Of a stretch of 32,302 nt of DNA, positions 8,084 to 16,252 are shown one piece after another; positions within the stretch are counted from its first letter, which is position 1, and each line of letters starts with the position of its first letter. The translations under genes and the position numbers were made by a program. The notes under the pieces were generated by a model. That model was not told the DNA's origin, did not search any database, and saw nothing but the letters and a program-made list of their open reading frames with translations. The stretch comes from an uncultured Bacteroidales bacterium (GTDB lineage Bacteria > Bacteroidota > Bacteroidia > Bacteroidales > JACABE01), in the NCBI GenBank assembly GCA_903899825.1, contig CAIUKU010000358.1, forward strand, positions 1-32,302, given 5' to 3'.

Positions 8084-8470
8084 ATCGTTATATTTTTCAC
8101 CTTTAAAACCTGAGTTTTTCAGATATTTAATTAATTGAAATAGCTCACGGGATATCTCTTCAGTCATAATAATCAGTTTATCAAACTCTGACTGGCTAAT
8201 GTATTTAAAATCAAAAGCACGCCAGCTTTGTGATCGGGTTTCTCCACATGATCCCTTTGCAATATAGAGAAACTGGCAGAATTCTTTATTGCCTCCTCTT
8301 TCGAAACCTTCCCCGATATTATCCATAATTGAACCCGATGAACTTCTTATCTGATCCCTGAATCGAAAATCCTTATTAAAATCACGTTCCTGAGTTAGTT
8401 GAAACACAAATAAAGATAATGATCTTGCTTTTTGCCATACCGGTAAATCTTCAAACTTTTTAACTGACAT
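8081..8470 (-). CDS. S23-type four-helix-bundle protein 1
   Basis: This 129-residue protein belongs to the 23S rRNA intervening-sequence (S23/IVP) four-helix-bundle family. Diagnostic stretches are FEDLPVWQKAR at the N-terminus, FRDQIRSSSGSIMDNIGEGFERG in the centre, and FCQFLYIAKGSCGETRSQ. The family's function is unknown; the fold resembles Avd of diversity-generating retroelements, which binds nucleic acid (family knowledge). It has no evident role in sugar metabolism, and sits between fcl and the mutarotase gene, bracketed by TTCAAAG-type tracts on both sides. It differs clearly in sequence from the other three S23 genes here, so they are not recent duplicates of one another. Confidence 0.9.
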   Translation of the reverse strand: MSVKKFEDLPVWQKARSLSLFVFQLTQERDFNKDFRFRDQIRSSSGSIMDNIGEGFERGGNKEFCQFLYIAKGSCGETRSQSWRAFDFKYISQSEFDKLIIMTEEISRELFQLIKYLKNSGFKGEKYND

Positions 8471-8497
8471 AGAAAATAATTAAATTGGTCAAAAATT

Positions 8498-8856
8498 TAT
8501 TCAAAGAAAAAGATTCAAATATTCAAGGAAGAAATTCAAATAAAGATATTCAAAGATGTAAGAAAATATTCAAAGATTCAAGGAAAGTATTCAAAGATTT
8601 AAAGGAAACATTCAAAGATTCAAGGAAAGTATTCAAAGATTCAAGGAAAACATTCAAAATTCAAAGAAAGTATTCAAAGATTCAAGGAAAGTATTCAAAG
8701 ATTCAAGGAAAACATTCAAAATTCAAGGAAAGTATTCAAAGATTTTTGAATCTTTTCATTTGAATTTTTAAATCATTAAATCATTGAATTATTGAATTTT
8801 TTGAATCCTTGAATCACTTCTTTTTGAATCCTTGAATTATTAAATCTTTTGAATTT
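8498..8856. repeat. Cassette-1 hairpin tract T2 (7/21-bp units)
   Basis: About 240 bp of plus-strand ATTCAAAGATTCAAGG-AAAGT/AAAAC units with a dominant 21-bp period and occasional 20-bp units, followed from ~8743 by the opposite polarity (TTTTTGAATC, CCTTGAATTATTGAA). It starts 28 bp upstream of the S23 gene 1 ATG and ends at the stop of the mutarotase gene. Apparent plus-strand ORFs here are products of the repeat. Confidence 0.9.
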
Positions 8857-8858
8857 AT

Positions 8859-9179
8859 TTAGCAATGAAAAATTTCTTCCATAGTATGCCACCATTCTCC
8901 GGGAGTAAGATTAAATGTTTCCTGACAGGGATCCGTTTCTTTCCACCAGCGCTGGGTTTCTTCATCTTTTGCTATAATGGCCATATCAGCTTCAAAATTA
9001 TCGCCAATGTATTCAAAATAAGCAAATAACATTGTATCGTTGAACAAAAAGATGGAATAATTCCTGATATTACATTCATTGATTTTTTTAAGTACACCTG
9101 GCCATGGGTTTGCATGTAGTTTGCGGTAATAATCTAATTTTTCAGGTTTTACCCTGATTACTTGTCCAAATCGTTGCAT
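8859..9179 (-). CDS. RhaM-type sugar mutarotase
   Basis: This 106-residue protein has the size and pattern of the L-rhamnose mutarotase (RhaM/YiiL, DUF718) family: RFGQVIRVKPEKLDYYRKLH at the start, the NIRNYSIFLF strand, FAYFEYIGDNFEADM, and the C-terminal TPGEWWHTMEEIFH. The family interconverts alpha and beta anomers of 6-deoxy-L-sugars. RhaM itself acts on rhamnose, but the immediate neighbours here (sugar kinase/nucleotidyltransferase upstream, GDP-fucose synthase downstream) make L-fucose or another 6-deoxy sugar a plausible substrate. A role in supplying the anomer that the kinase fusion accepts is inferred from gene order only. It is flanked on both sides by TTCAAAG tracts. Confidence 0.85.
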   Translation of the reverse strand: MQRFGQVIRVKPEKLDYYRKLHANPWPGVLKKINECNIRNYSIFLFNDTMLFAYFEYIGDNFEADMAIIAKDEETQRWWKETDPCQETFNLTPGEWWHTMEEIFHC

Positions 9180-9198
9180 GAGAAAATATATTTAAAAG

Positions 9199-9438
9199 TC
9201 AAGGAAAAGAATTCAAAGATTCAAGGAAAAGAATTCAAAGATTTAAAGGAAACATTCAAAATTCAAAGAAAGTATTCAAAGATTTAAAGAAAAGAATTCA
9301 AAGATTTAAAGGAAACATTTAAAGATTCAAGGAAAACATTCAAAGATTCAAAGAACGTATTCAAGGATTTTTGAATCTCTTCTTTTTGAATCCTTGAATT
9401 ATTAAATCCTTGAATTTTTGATTTTTTGAATCTTCAAT
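9199..9438. repeat. Cassette-1 hairpin tract T3 (7/21-bp units)
   Basis: Same unit family as T1 and T2 (GGAAAAGAATTCAAAGATTC and variants), switching to the opposite polarity at ~9368 (TTTTTGAATCTC, TCCTTGAATTATT). It lies between the mutarotase ATG and the stop of the kinase fusion, beginning within 5 bp of that stop in the direction of transcription. Unlike T1 and T2 it does not touch an S23 gene, so the repeat family has spread to a neighbouring gap. Confidence 0.9.
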
Positions 9439-9442
9439 TCCT

Positions 9443-10579
9443 CTAATTTTTCCTTATCCTTATTCTTAGCGCATTAGGAATTTCTTTTTCTGAAAACAAT
9501 ACAAGATAACCACCTCCACCTGCACCGCTGAGTTTATAGCCTAATACATCATCGGGGATTTCACTTATGGTTTCTTCAACCACCGGAGTAATCATGTTCG
9601 GAAACATTGCAGTTTGTGCCCTGAAGGAAGCGGTCATTGCATCTCCTACAGATTTTGCATCCCTTCTGAGAACAGCCTCCCATAGTTGATCGGCAGCAAT
9701 GGAGAGATTTTTAGCTTTTTGAACTGTAATATCTGTATGATCTGTTACGCTGAATCCATATTCACGCGGTTGTATGGCAAGGAGATAAATTCTTTCTTCA
9801 AGCCAGTCAAGCGTTGCTGCAGTTTGCTCATTGATGATTTTTTCCGGCCAGAATGCTCCGCTAGGATACCAGAGATAATTCAATCCGGGAAGTACTATGC
9901 CCAGAGAATCCTGAGAACCACTTACATAAGCAGAACCCGGAGGGTTTTCATAACAGAATAGCATTTTAGCTAATTTTTCCTTATCCCCTTCCGGAATATC
10001 AGTCTGCCATAATTCTATGGCTTTTTTACGGGTGCTGGTAGACATTCCGCTGCGATCGTTGAAATTATAATCAGGGTTGATGGAAATGGTGATTACGGGT
10101 CCCGGATGAAATTTTGAAACATAGGGCTGATCGAGCCAGCCTCCGGCTAAATCAATACGGTAAGGAATCAGACATTCACTTCTTAAAGAAGTTGTACTTC
10201 GCACCGGAAGATTTCCATGCGGAATACGTTTGCTTATTCTGTATTCAATACCCAGTTCCTCACATAATTTTTCTTTTTCATAAGAATGTCCGTCTTCATT
10301 TACAAAAAGGATATCAGGTTGAATACGGATGATATCTTCCCTGAAATCCAAGACACCCGAACCACGGTTCACCCATGCTTCTTTCACCGTTTTAAGGGCT
10401 TTTACCATGTATAATCTTTCCTGTTCTGTATTGATAGTTGAGCGCCCTTTTAGTTCCCTGATTGTCTTGTCGGAACCAATACCTACATATACCTCTCCCA
10501 ATGCAGCTGCTTCTTCAAAAAATGCAACATGACCAGAGTGCAGCATATCATAGCAACCAGAGACGAATATTTTTTTCAT
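9443..10579 (-). CDS. Nucleotidyltransferase-GHMP sugar kinase fusion
   Basis: This 378-residue protein combines two activities. Residues 1-~135 form a cytidylyltransferase-like (HIGH-superfamily) domain with HSGH at 14-17 and the RSTTSLR motif at 127-133. Residues ~136-378 form a GHMP kinase: motif 1 PYRIDLAGGWLDQ (139-151), a divergent phosphate loop NPPGSAYVSGSQDSLG (212-227), and motif 3 KLSGAGGGGYLVLF (349-362). It would phosphorylate a sugar at C1 and then form an NDP-sugar, much as HldE does with a different kinase fold. The neighbouring mutarotase and GDP-fucose genes suggest a 6-deoxy sugar. The start at 10579 was chosen because it yields the canonical MKKIFVSGCYD N-terminus; an upstream TTG at 10615 adds only 12 basic residues. 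Substrate and nucleotide are unknown. Confidence 0.85.
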   Translation of the reverse strand: MKKIFVSGCYDMLHSGHVAFFEEAAALGEVYVGIGSDKTIRELKGRSTINTEQERLYMVKALKTVKEAWVNRGSGVLDFREDIIRIQPDILFVNEDGHSYEKEKLCEELGIEYRISKRIPHGNLPVRSTTSLRSECLIPYRIDLAGGWLDQPYVSKFHPGPVITISINPDYNFNDRSGMSTSTRKKAIELWQTDIPEGDKEKLAKMLFCYENPPGSAYVSGSQDSLGIVLPGLNYLWYPSGAFWPEKIINEQTAATLDWLEERIYLLAIQPREYGFSVTDHTDITVQKAKNLSIAADQLWEAVLRRDAKSVGDAMTASFRAQTAMFPNMITPVVEETISEIPDDVLGYKLSGAGGGGYLVLFSEKEIPNALRIRIRKN

Positions 10580-10608
10580 TTTTCTTCTTTTTATCTTTAT
10601 TTGAGTAC

Positions 10609-10670
10609 GGAGCAAGGGAGCGATTTAAGCGAACTGAGCGAACTGAGTGAAGGGGCGAACGAAGCGAATT
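10609..10670. repeat. Cassette-2 left tract (GCGAACTGA units)
   Basis: GCGAACTGA-type units, with GGGGCGAACGAAGCGAATT at the S23 side. Its reverse complement has the same style as the right-hand tract at 11140-11495 (CGCTTCGTTCGCCCC, TTCGCTCAGTTCGC), so the two tracts are inverted around S23 gene 2 and can pair across it. Confidence 0.85.
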
Positions 10671-10682
10671 AAATTAGTCAAA

Positions 10683-11057
10683 TTAAAATGCCCAGTTTTC
10701 GGGTTTGGTACTCATATTAACTAACATTGCAATAATATGATCGTATTTGTCATTCAGAATTAAATGTGTTTCGTTATTGATATAGCCGGCTTTTAATGCA
10801 TAATCCAGCCAAACTTGAGTTTCTGCGGCTTCACCTTCTGAAATTGATAATTTTGAAATAAACGATTTAGGATAACGTCTTACTCTATATGCTTCTGCAA
10901 TATTTCCGGAAACGGAACGGGAAGATCTTCGGATTTGATCGGTAAGTGAATAAACTTCTTCTTTTGGAAAAGATTTGCTTAAAAAATAAATCTCCATCCC
11001 AGCCTCAAACGACAACTTAAATACATTCAATTCCCTATGAGTTTTTATTTTATCCAT
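10683..11057 (-). CDS. S23-type four-helix-bundle protein 2
   Basis: This 124-residue S23/IVP-family protein carries THRELNVFKLSFEAGMEIY at the N-terminus, LTDQIRRSSRSVSGNIAEAYR centrally, and KLSISEGEAAETQVWLDYA. The spacing of these blocks is the same as in the other S23 genes of the window, but the sequence belongs to a different subfamily (AEAYRVRRYP instead of AEGAARN). It lies between gmd and the kinase fusion and is enclosed by inverted octamer tracts rich in TTCGC. The gene is intact. Function unknown; a nucleic-acid-binding role for the repeat transcript or DNA is a hypothesis. Confidence 0.9.
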   Translation of the reverse strand: MDKIKTHRELNVFKLSFEAGMEIYFLSKSFPKEEVYSLTDQIRRSSRSVSGNIAEAYRVRRYPKSFISKLSISEGEAAETQVWLDYALKAGYINNETHLILNDKYDHIIAMLVNMSTKPENWAF

Positions 11058-11139
11058 TAAATAAATTTATTATTTATTCACTTCACTCTATTTTCTTAAT
11101 CCACTCATCCAAACATTTACTTATATTTCGTATGCCATT

Positions 11140-11495
11140 TCACTTCGTCTGCTCCTTCGCTCGCCCCTTCGCTTTGTTCTCTTTGTTCGCTCAGTTCGCA
11201 CTTTCGCTCCATCACCCTTTCCCTCAGTCTCTTAGTCTCCTCTTCGCTTCGTTCGCCCCATCGCCTCATCGCTCCCTCGCCCCTTCGCTAAGTTCGCACT
11301 TTCGCATTTCCCCTCAGTCCCTCAGTCTCCTTTTGTCCTCTTCGCTTCGTTCGCCTCTTCGATCAGTTCGCTTCGTTCGCCCCATCGCCTCATCGCTCCC
11401 TCGCCCGTTCGCTCAGTTCGCCCTTTCGCATTTCCACTCAGTCTCTCAGTCCTTTACTAACTTTTGCTAAGTTCGCCTTTTCGCTTCGTTCGCCT
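11140..11495. repeat. Cassette-2 right tract (octamers NNNNTCGC)
   Basis: Plus-strand pyrimidine-rich units of mostly 8 bp ending in TCGC (TCGTTCGC, CCCATCGC, CTCATCGC, TCCCTCGC, ACTTTCGC) with some 9-bp units and CAGTCTC-type units. A block of roughly 120-130 bp is present twice (from ~11244 and from ~11340), indicating a larger duplication. The tract overlaps the gmd stop codon (CTA on the plus strand at 11494-11496). A 112-codon plus-strand frame here is a repeat artefact. The 436-bp gap 11058-11493 holds nothing else. Confidence 0.9.
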
Positions 11496-12573
11496 AAATC
11501 TCCACCTTCGCTTCATGCAATTTCTTCACATATACCAGATCGTGTTTCATCATTTTTTTAACCAATTCTTTGAATGGTGTTTGTGTAGGATTCCATCCCA
11601 GTAAAGTTCTGGCTTTGGTTGGATCTCCACATAACTGTTCAACTTCTGCCGGGCGGAAATATTTGGCATCTATTTCTATCAGGACTTCTCCTGTAAGTTT
11701 ATGTACACCTTTTTCGTCAATACCTTTTCCCTGCCAGGTAATTTCAATATTTGCCTCAGCAAATGCCAGCTCAATAAATTCACGTACTGTATGCATTTCG
11801 CCGGTTGCAATTACAAAATCTTCAGCAACCCCATGTTGCAGCATCATCCACATACATTCTACATAGTCTTTGGCATAGCCCCAATCACGGAATGCATCCA
11901 GATTGCCCATGTATAATTTCTTTTGCAGTCCGTGCGCTATTCTACTGGCTGCTAAAGTGATTTTGCGTGTTACAAAAGTTTCGCCACGACGTTCGCTTTC
12001 ATGGTTGAATAAAATACCATTCACAGCAAACATACCGTAAGATTCCCTGTAGTTTTTTGTAATCCAGAAACCATATTGTTTAGCCACACCATAAGGTGAA
12101 CGGGGATAAAAAGGAGTCGTTTCTTTCTGAGGAACTTCCTGTACTTTACCATACAACTCAGAAGTAGATGCCTGATAAATCCTGCATTTTTTCTCTAAAC
12201 CCAAAATACGGACCGCTTCCAGCACACGCAATGTACCTAAAGCATCTGCTTCAGCCGTATATTCCGGTACTTCAAAGGAAACCTGAACATGGCTTTGAGC
12301 TGCCAGGTTATAGATTTCGTCGGGTTTTACGGATTGTATGATCCTAACCAACGAACTGCTATCGGTCATATCCCCGTAATGAAGATTAATGCTTCGTTTT
12401 TGCCGTGTATCCTTGATCCACTCTTCAAAATAAAGATGTTCGATACGCGCAGTGTTAAAAGATGAGGCCCGGCGCATCATGCCGTGTACTTCATATCCTT
12501 TTTCAATTAAAAACTCTGCTAAATAGGAACCGTCTTGTCCTGTTATTCCGGTTATTAAAGCTATCTTTGACAT
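11494..12573 (-). CDS. gmd: GDP-mannose 4,6-dehydratase
   Basis: This 359-residue extended SDR converts GDP-D-mannose to GDP-4-keto-6-deoxy-D-mannose in the cytoplasm, the first step to GDP-L-fucose. Signature sequences are [19 protein letters not shown] at residues ~8-26, [17 protein letters not shown], the AAQSHV loop, the SELYGK region, and the catalytic Tyr/Lys in [15 protein letters not shown] is highly typical of Gmd. Length matches the family. Its product would be used by Fcl at 6787-7887, or by the RmlD-like reductase at 13766-14662 if that makes another GDP-deoxyhexose. The ATG at 12573 puts the Rossmann strand at the N-terminus. The stop codon lies inside the cassette-2 repeat tract. 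Confidence 0.96.
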   Translation of the reverse strand: MSKIALITGITGQDGSYLAEFLIEKGYEVHGMMRRASSFNTARIEHLYFEEWIKDTRQKRSINLHYGDMTDSSSLVRIIQSVKPDEIYNLAAQSHVQVSFEVPEYTAEADALGTLRVLEAVRILGLEKKCRIYQASTSELYGKVQEVPQKETTPFYPRSPYGVAKQYGFWITKNYRESYGMFAVNGILFNHESERRGETFVTRKITLAASRIAHGLQKKLYMGNLDAFRDWGYAKDYVECMWMMLQHGVAEDFVIATGEMHTVREFIELAFAEANIEITWQGKGIDEKGVHKLTGEVLIEIDAKYFRPAEVEQLCGDPTKARTLLGWNPTQTPFKELVKKMMKHDLVYVKKLHEAKVEI

Positions 12574-12618
12574 ATTTTTTTGTTTTTTGTAACACTATCC
12601 GATACATTATCATTTATG

Positions 12619-12681
12619 AGATTAGTCTAAAAAGATAAAACTTGATTATTTTAGTCATCAGATGACTTTTTAGACCAGTCT
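12619..12681. repeat. Nested inverted repeats between GT4 and gmd
   Basis: AGATTAGTCTAAAAAG (12619-12634) pairs at 14 of 16 positions with CTTTTTAGACCAGTCT (12666-12681). Inside lies a perfect 7-bp palindrome with a one-base centre, AGTCATC-A-GATGACT (12653-12667), so two alternative folds compete. No U-run follows in the direction of transcription. It may be an attenuator, a processing site or a small repeat remnant. Confidence 0.5.
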
Positions 12682-12689
12682 TATTTATA

Positions 12690-13766
12690 TTAAAACAAAT
12701 CCGCGTATTGCTTTGCTATATTTCGCCATAAATATTCATCTTTTAGTTGAGATATACCTGATTTTAATGCAATAAGCTTTTCATCAGTAATGTTTTCAGC
12801 AATTTCTTTTAAATCTTCAGTATTTTTAAAGAAAATTGCTTTTTCTTTGGTGGTTTCCCTGTTGGTAGGAACATCGAAACTAATAATGGCTAAATTTAAA
12901 CAAATGGCTTCGACCAGTGAAGGAGCTGTACCACAACGGGAATGTGAATGAATATATGCAATTGCATTGCTTCTGATACAATTTAATTCTTCTGCATCAT
13001 AAATGGCTTTCAACAAAATTAAATTTTCTGTATCTTTATATTTTTCATATAATTTATTTCCATATTCCGAGACGCTCCAGTTGGAAACCAATACCAGTAT
13101 TTTATCGGGTAATTGAGAGAATGCCTCTAACAACAAATGTAAATTATTATCAAGCTGTGCTCTTGAAACGCTTACATAATAAGGTTTGGAGAGGAAGCTG
13201 TATTTATTTAGCAGGCTTTCGCAGGGAATTACCGGTTTTGTATGATCACCACCGTAACGAATCACCCGTGCATCACTTTTAAAATATTTTTGCAGGCTTT
13301 CTTTCAGTATCGTATTGTCTGCAATATTATAAGTGGCTGCATTACATGCCAGTTTAAAATTAATGAAAAGGTATTTCTTTTCAAATACATTGAGTTTTTC
13401 ACGTTCCCATTCATTCAGACCTCCATAATTAACAATTAGTTTTTTACGGAAAATGAAATTAAGGGGCAAAATAAAACCGGCAACCGGACCTAATATCAAA
13501 AGGGTATCAGCCCTCAGCCAGGCATGTAGCGTCGCTATGCTATCAAAAAATATACTTTGCCATCCATTGGCAAGAAAAGGCAGATATACCAATTTTGCGC
13601 CGGGATAAGATTTTTCCCTTTGACTTTTAGGTGTTTTGCGACAATATACCGTAAAATCAAAGGCATTGCTCAATTCTTTTACGATATTCTCGGCAAGGGT
13701 TTCAAACCCACCATACCTGGCAGGCAAACCATTAATGCCTATGATAGCAACTTTTTTCTTTTTCAC
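12690..13766 (-). CDS. Family 4 glycosyltransferase with DUF1972 N-terminus
   Basis: A GT-B glycosyltransferase of about 358 residues in the DUF1972/rhamnosyltransferase-like group. The N-terminal signature KKVAIIGINGLPARYGGFETL is clear. The acceptor half includes YGGLNEWEREKLN, and the donor half contains YYVSVSRAQLDNNLHLLLEAF, AIAYIHSHSRCGTAPSLVEAICLNL and SFDVPTNRETT. It should add one sugar to the lipid-linked repeat unit at the inner face of the membrane; donor unknown. I place the start at a GTG at 13766, whose G is shared with the TAG stop of the upstream gene (TAGTG), giving a one-base overlap and a normal N-terminus. A TTG at 13820 would extend the protein by 18 residues into the neighbour without conserved sequence. 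Confidence 0.85.
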   Translation of the reverse strand: MKKKKVAIIGINGLPARYGGFETLAENIVKELSNAFDFTVYCRKTPKSQREKSYPGAKLVYLPFLANGWQSIFFDSIATLHAWLRADTLLILGPVAGFILPLNFIFRKKLIVNYGGLNEWEREKLNVFEKKYLFINFKLACNAATYNIADNTILKESLQKYFKSDARVIRYGGDHTKPVIPCESLLNKYSFLSKPYYVSVSRAQLDNNLHLLLEAFSQLPDKILVLVSNWSVSEYGNKLYEKYKDTENLILLKAIYDAEELNCIRSNAIAYIHSHSRCGTAPSLVEAICLNLAIISFDVPTNRETTKEKAIFFKNTEDLKEIAENITDEKLIALKSGISQLKDEYLWRNIAKQYADLF

Positions 13767-14662
13767 TACATATAGTCTTGATAATAATTGTCGATGTATT
13801 CTTTGAGGGCTATTTTCCAATCGCGCATCAGATTTAAATTCCTGATACGAAGTTTACGGTTGTCCAGTCTTTCGCAAGGCGGACGTTCTGCAAAATAAAT
13901 ATCTTTAAAGTAATCGGATGAAACCGCTGTTAATTTCACTTCATTTTCGAGACGAAGGAGGCTCAGTAATTCTTGCGCAACCTCATACCTGCTGGTTTGA
14001 CCACCGCATACCATATTGTACAAACCCCAGTATTCTTTTTCCAGCAATAATTTTACATTGATTGCAAAATCATGGGTATAAGTGGGTGTGCCATCTTTAT
14101 CATCCACTATAAAAAGCTCTTTTTTCCCGTCTTTCAATTGTTTCATCAGTTTCTGGATAAACTTCTTGTCCTTTTGAGGACCGGCACCCATCATCCAACC
14201 GGCACGGCAGACCAGGAATCTTTTTGCATTTTCAACTACAAATCTTTCGCCCATGTATTTGGAGCGTGCATATACGCCCAATGGATTGGGCATATCCCAA
14301 TCATCGTACAGTTCTTTGTTGCCATCAAAAATACCGGCTGTACTGATATACAACAACGGAATATCCAGTTGATTGGCCAGGTAAACTGCATTTTCAACCG
14401 CCAGGGTATTGGTATTATAGGTTTCGTCTGCATTTAATTCACAAAATTCCAAATCGGTATAGGCACCCAGGTGAAACAAATAATCTGGCTTGAAATCCAT
14501 CACATCTTTTTGATACGCCTCAAAATCACGAAAATCCATAAAGGACAACCAGGCTTCGTTTACATCCTTATCCGTACATTTGATTTCATAATCTTCCTTA
14601 AACTGTGTATAAAATGCTTCTCCCAGCATTCCGCCACATCCGGCGATATATATTTTCTTCAT
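13766..14662 (-). CDS. RmlD-like sugar-nucleotide reductase
   Basis: This 298-residue SDR of the RmlD/dTDP-4-dehydrorhamnose reductase-like group should reduce a 4-keto-deoxy sugar nucleotide. Visible are IYIAGCGGMLGEAF at the N-terminus (modified glycine motif), FHLGAYTDLEFCELN typical of RmlD-like enzymes, the active-site STAGIFDG, and the Tyr/Lys pair in YARSK, then CRAGWMMG. No RmlA, RmlB or RmlC gene is visible in the window, so dTDP-rhamnose is not demonstrated. The product of the nearby Gmd is one possible substrate; the enzyme could then make GDP-D-rhamnose or a similar sugar. It shares one base with the downstream DUF1972 glycosyltransferase. Confidence 0.85.
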   Translation of the reverse strand: MKKIYIAGCGGMLGEAFYTQFKEDYEIKCTDKDVNEAWLSFMDFRDFEAYQKDVMDFKPDYLFHLGAYTDLEFCELNADETYNTNTLAVENAVYLANQLDIPLLYISTAGIFDGNKELYDDWDMPNPLGVYARSKYMGERFVVENAKRFLVCRAGWMMGAGPQKDKKFIQKLMKQLKDGKKELFIVDDKDGTPTYTHDFAINVKLLLEKEYWGLYNMVCGGQTSRYEVAQELLSLLRLENEVKLTAVSSDYFKDIYFAERPPCERLDNRKLRIRNLNLMRDWKIALKEYIDNYYQDYM

Positions 14663-14669
14663 TTTTATA

Positions 14670-15140
14670 TTATTTTGTTATTTCTCTGTTTTTAATAAAT
14701 TTAGCTGGATTTCCTCCCCATATTGTATAAGAAGGAATATCCTTAGTAATTACTGAATTTGCACCAATTATAGCACCATCTCCTATTGAAACTGGTTTGA
14801 CAATTACAGTATTCATTCCAATAAATACATTATCTCCAACACATACGTTGCCAGTAAATTGGTGATCGAAATCATTATAATTAACATCCAGAAAATGAGA
14901 AAGTATTCTTGTACCTTCTGTGATAATAGTATTTGAACCAATACTTATTAAACCAGGATTTAAATCATCAAAATATACATTTTGACCAATAAAGCAAGTC
15001 TTTGGATTACTAAAATTAACACCTCCTGTTTTAAATAAATAAGCTCTTAGTTTTCCAGGAATAAATGGAAATTTAGATGCTATTAAGAAAATAAATTTCC
15101 TAAATACTCTTTTTAAGGAATAATCTTTTTTAAGTATCAT
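14670..15140 (-). CDS. Hexapeptide-repeat acyltransferase
   Basis: This 156-residue left-handed beta-helix acyltransferase probably O-acetylates a sugar of the repeat unit using acetyl-CoA. Hexapeptide repeats run from about residue 45 to 145 (ISIGSNTIITEGTRI, VCVGDNVFIGMNTVIVKPV, SIGDGAIIGANSVITKD), and the C-terminal DIPSYTIWGGNPAKFIKNRE is the classic end of colanic-acid/maltose-type acetyltransferases. The catalytic His of related enzymes probably corresponds to the one in LSHFLD or in FDHQFTG. The ATG overlaps the stop of the upstream glycosyltransferase by ATGA. Acetyl is the usual group, but another acyl donor is possible. Confidence 0.9.
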   Translation of the reverse strand: MILKKDYSLKRVFRKFIFLIASKFPFIPGKLRAYLFKTGGVNFSNPKTCFIGQNVYFDDLNPGLISIGSNTIITEGTRILSHFLDVNYNDFDHQFTGNVCVGDNVFIGMNTVIVKPVSIGDGAIIGANSVITKDIPSYTIWGGNPAKFIKNREITK

Positions 15141-16123
15141 TTTAATAAAATTTTATTGTAAATATCAATAAGTTCATTCGTCTTTTGCTCAACGGTTAAT
15201 TTATTGTTAGTCAGTATTTCTCTAAGATTATATTTTGGCATTTCAAAGATTTCCATTACTTTTTTAGCTATATCAACTGGATTTTGGTTTGTAATAAAAC
15301 AATTTTTTGAACCCTCAATAATTCTCTCAACATTTCCTACATTAGTACTAACAATAGGTATATTGCAACTTAATGATTCTTTTATTGAATTCGGAGAGCC
15401 TTCGTAGTCTGATGTTAATATATGAACTGATGAAGCATTAAAATAATAAATGCATAATTCTCTTGGAACATTTGATAATACTAATTCTTCTATATCATAT
15501 TTTTGGCAGTTAAGTTTTAAATAATCAATAACTTGCTTGAATACATCATATCTTTTTTCTTTACGAAATTTATCTTTGGATGAAACAAATAGTAAATATG
15601 TTTTATTGAAATCAAGGTTTAACTTATTGCATGCAATTTCTTTATTGATAGGATAAAAATCATTCAAATCAACACCATTTGGTAAATAAAATGATCTTTC
15701 AATTACATTTTTGTTTAAATAATTTGGAATTTTATGCTTAAAAATCGTATAAACTCTTTTTTTGTTTATTACAAAAAGATAAAATTTAATAATAATTGAG
15801 TTTATAATCTTATTATTTTTTAAACTTTCATATTTTAAATCACTTAAAAAGGAAGCTAATATTTTAATTCTTTTTGTTGACAAATATACAATTAACAGTG
15901 ATAAACCATGAAAACAATGAATAATATCATAATCTTTATAAGACTTATTAATTTTTTTAATTGCTTTAATATATTCAAAAATGCCATTTTCTCTTGCGTT
16001 GATAAATATAATATCTGATTGAATACCTGTTTTGCAGACATTATCTATCTGATCTTTTGTAAAGACACCATAATCAGGATTATTAACTGTAGGATATAGA
16101 TTTGTAACAAATAATATTTTCAT
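15137..16123 (-). CDS. Family 4 glycosyltransferase
   Basis: This 328-residue GT-B glycosyltransferase starts with MKILFVTNLYPTVNNPDYGVF, typical of GT4, and carries YLPNGVDLNDFYPI in the domain linker, YLLFVSSKDKFRKEKRYDVF at the start of the donor domain, and the C-terminal E-x7-E-like region VHILTSDYEGSPNSIKESLSCNIPIVSTNVGNVERI. The coding sequence is visibly richer in A and T than neighbouring genes such as asnB and capE, a hint of separate acquisition. It is translationally coupled to the acyltransferase through a 4-bp overlap, so the two may act on the same sugar. Donor and acceptor unknown. Confidence 0.9.
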   Translation of the reverse strand: MKILFVTNLYPTVNNPDYGVFTKDQIDNVCKTGIQSDIIFINARENGIFEYIKAIKKINKSYKDYDIIHCFHGLSLLIVYLSTKRIKILASFLSDLKYESLKNNKIINSIIIKFYLFVINKKRVYTIFKHKIPNYLNKNVIERSFYLPNGVDLNDFYPINKEIACNKLNLDFNKTYLLFVSSKDKFRKEKRYDVFKQVIDYLKLNCQKYDIEELVLSNVPRELCIYYFNASSVHILTSDYEGSPNSIKESLSCNIPIVSTNVGNVERIIEGSKNCFITNQNPVDIAKKVMEIFEMPKYNLREILTNNKLTVEQKTNELIDIYNKILLK

Positions 16124-16252
16124 TTTTTAATTTTAAAAGTTGAAAAAGCTTCTGCTGGTTTGAAGGATTTATTTAACATTACAGCTTTCATTTTTTATTC
16201 TTATATTTTTGGATTATTTTTTTAAATAACTTACATTGAAATAGTATCAAAA

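Noticed and set aside
8485-8763. 92-codon plus-strand open frame (KDSRKVFKDS-like peptide)
   Set aside because: It follows the 21-bp repeat of tract T2 and has no other support.
9443-10579. Bacteroides-type Fkp (fucokinase/GDP-fucose pyrophosphorylase)
   Set aside because: The protein is 378 residues, less than half of Fkp, and its N-terminal domain is a HIGH-type cytidylyltransferase rather than the Fkp pyrophosphorylase.
11132-11470. 112-codon plus-strand open frame
   Set aside because: It is made entirely of TTCGC-type repeat units and encodes a low-complexity peptide; it is a product of the tract, not a gene.
13767-13820. TTG start at 13820 for the DUF1972 glycosyltransferase
   Set aside because: It would overlap the upstream gene by 55 bp and add residues with no family resemblance; the GTG at 13766 gives a normal N-terminus.
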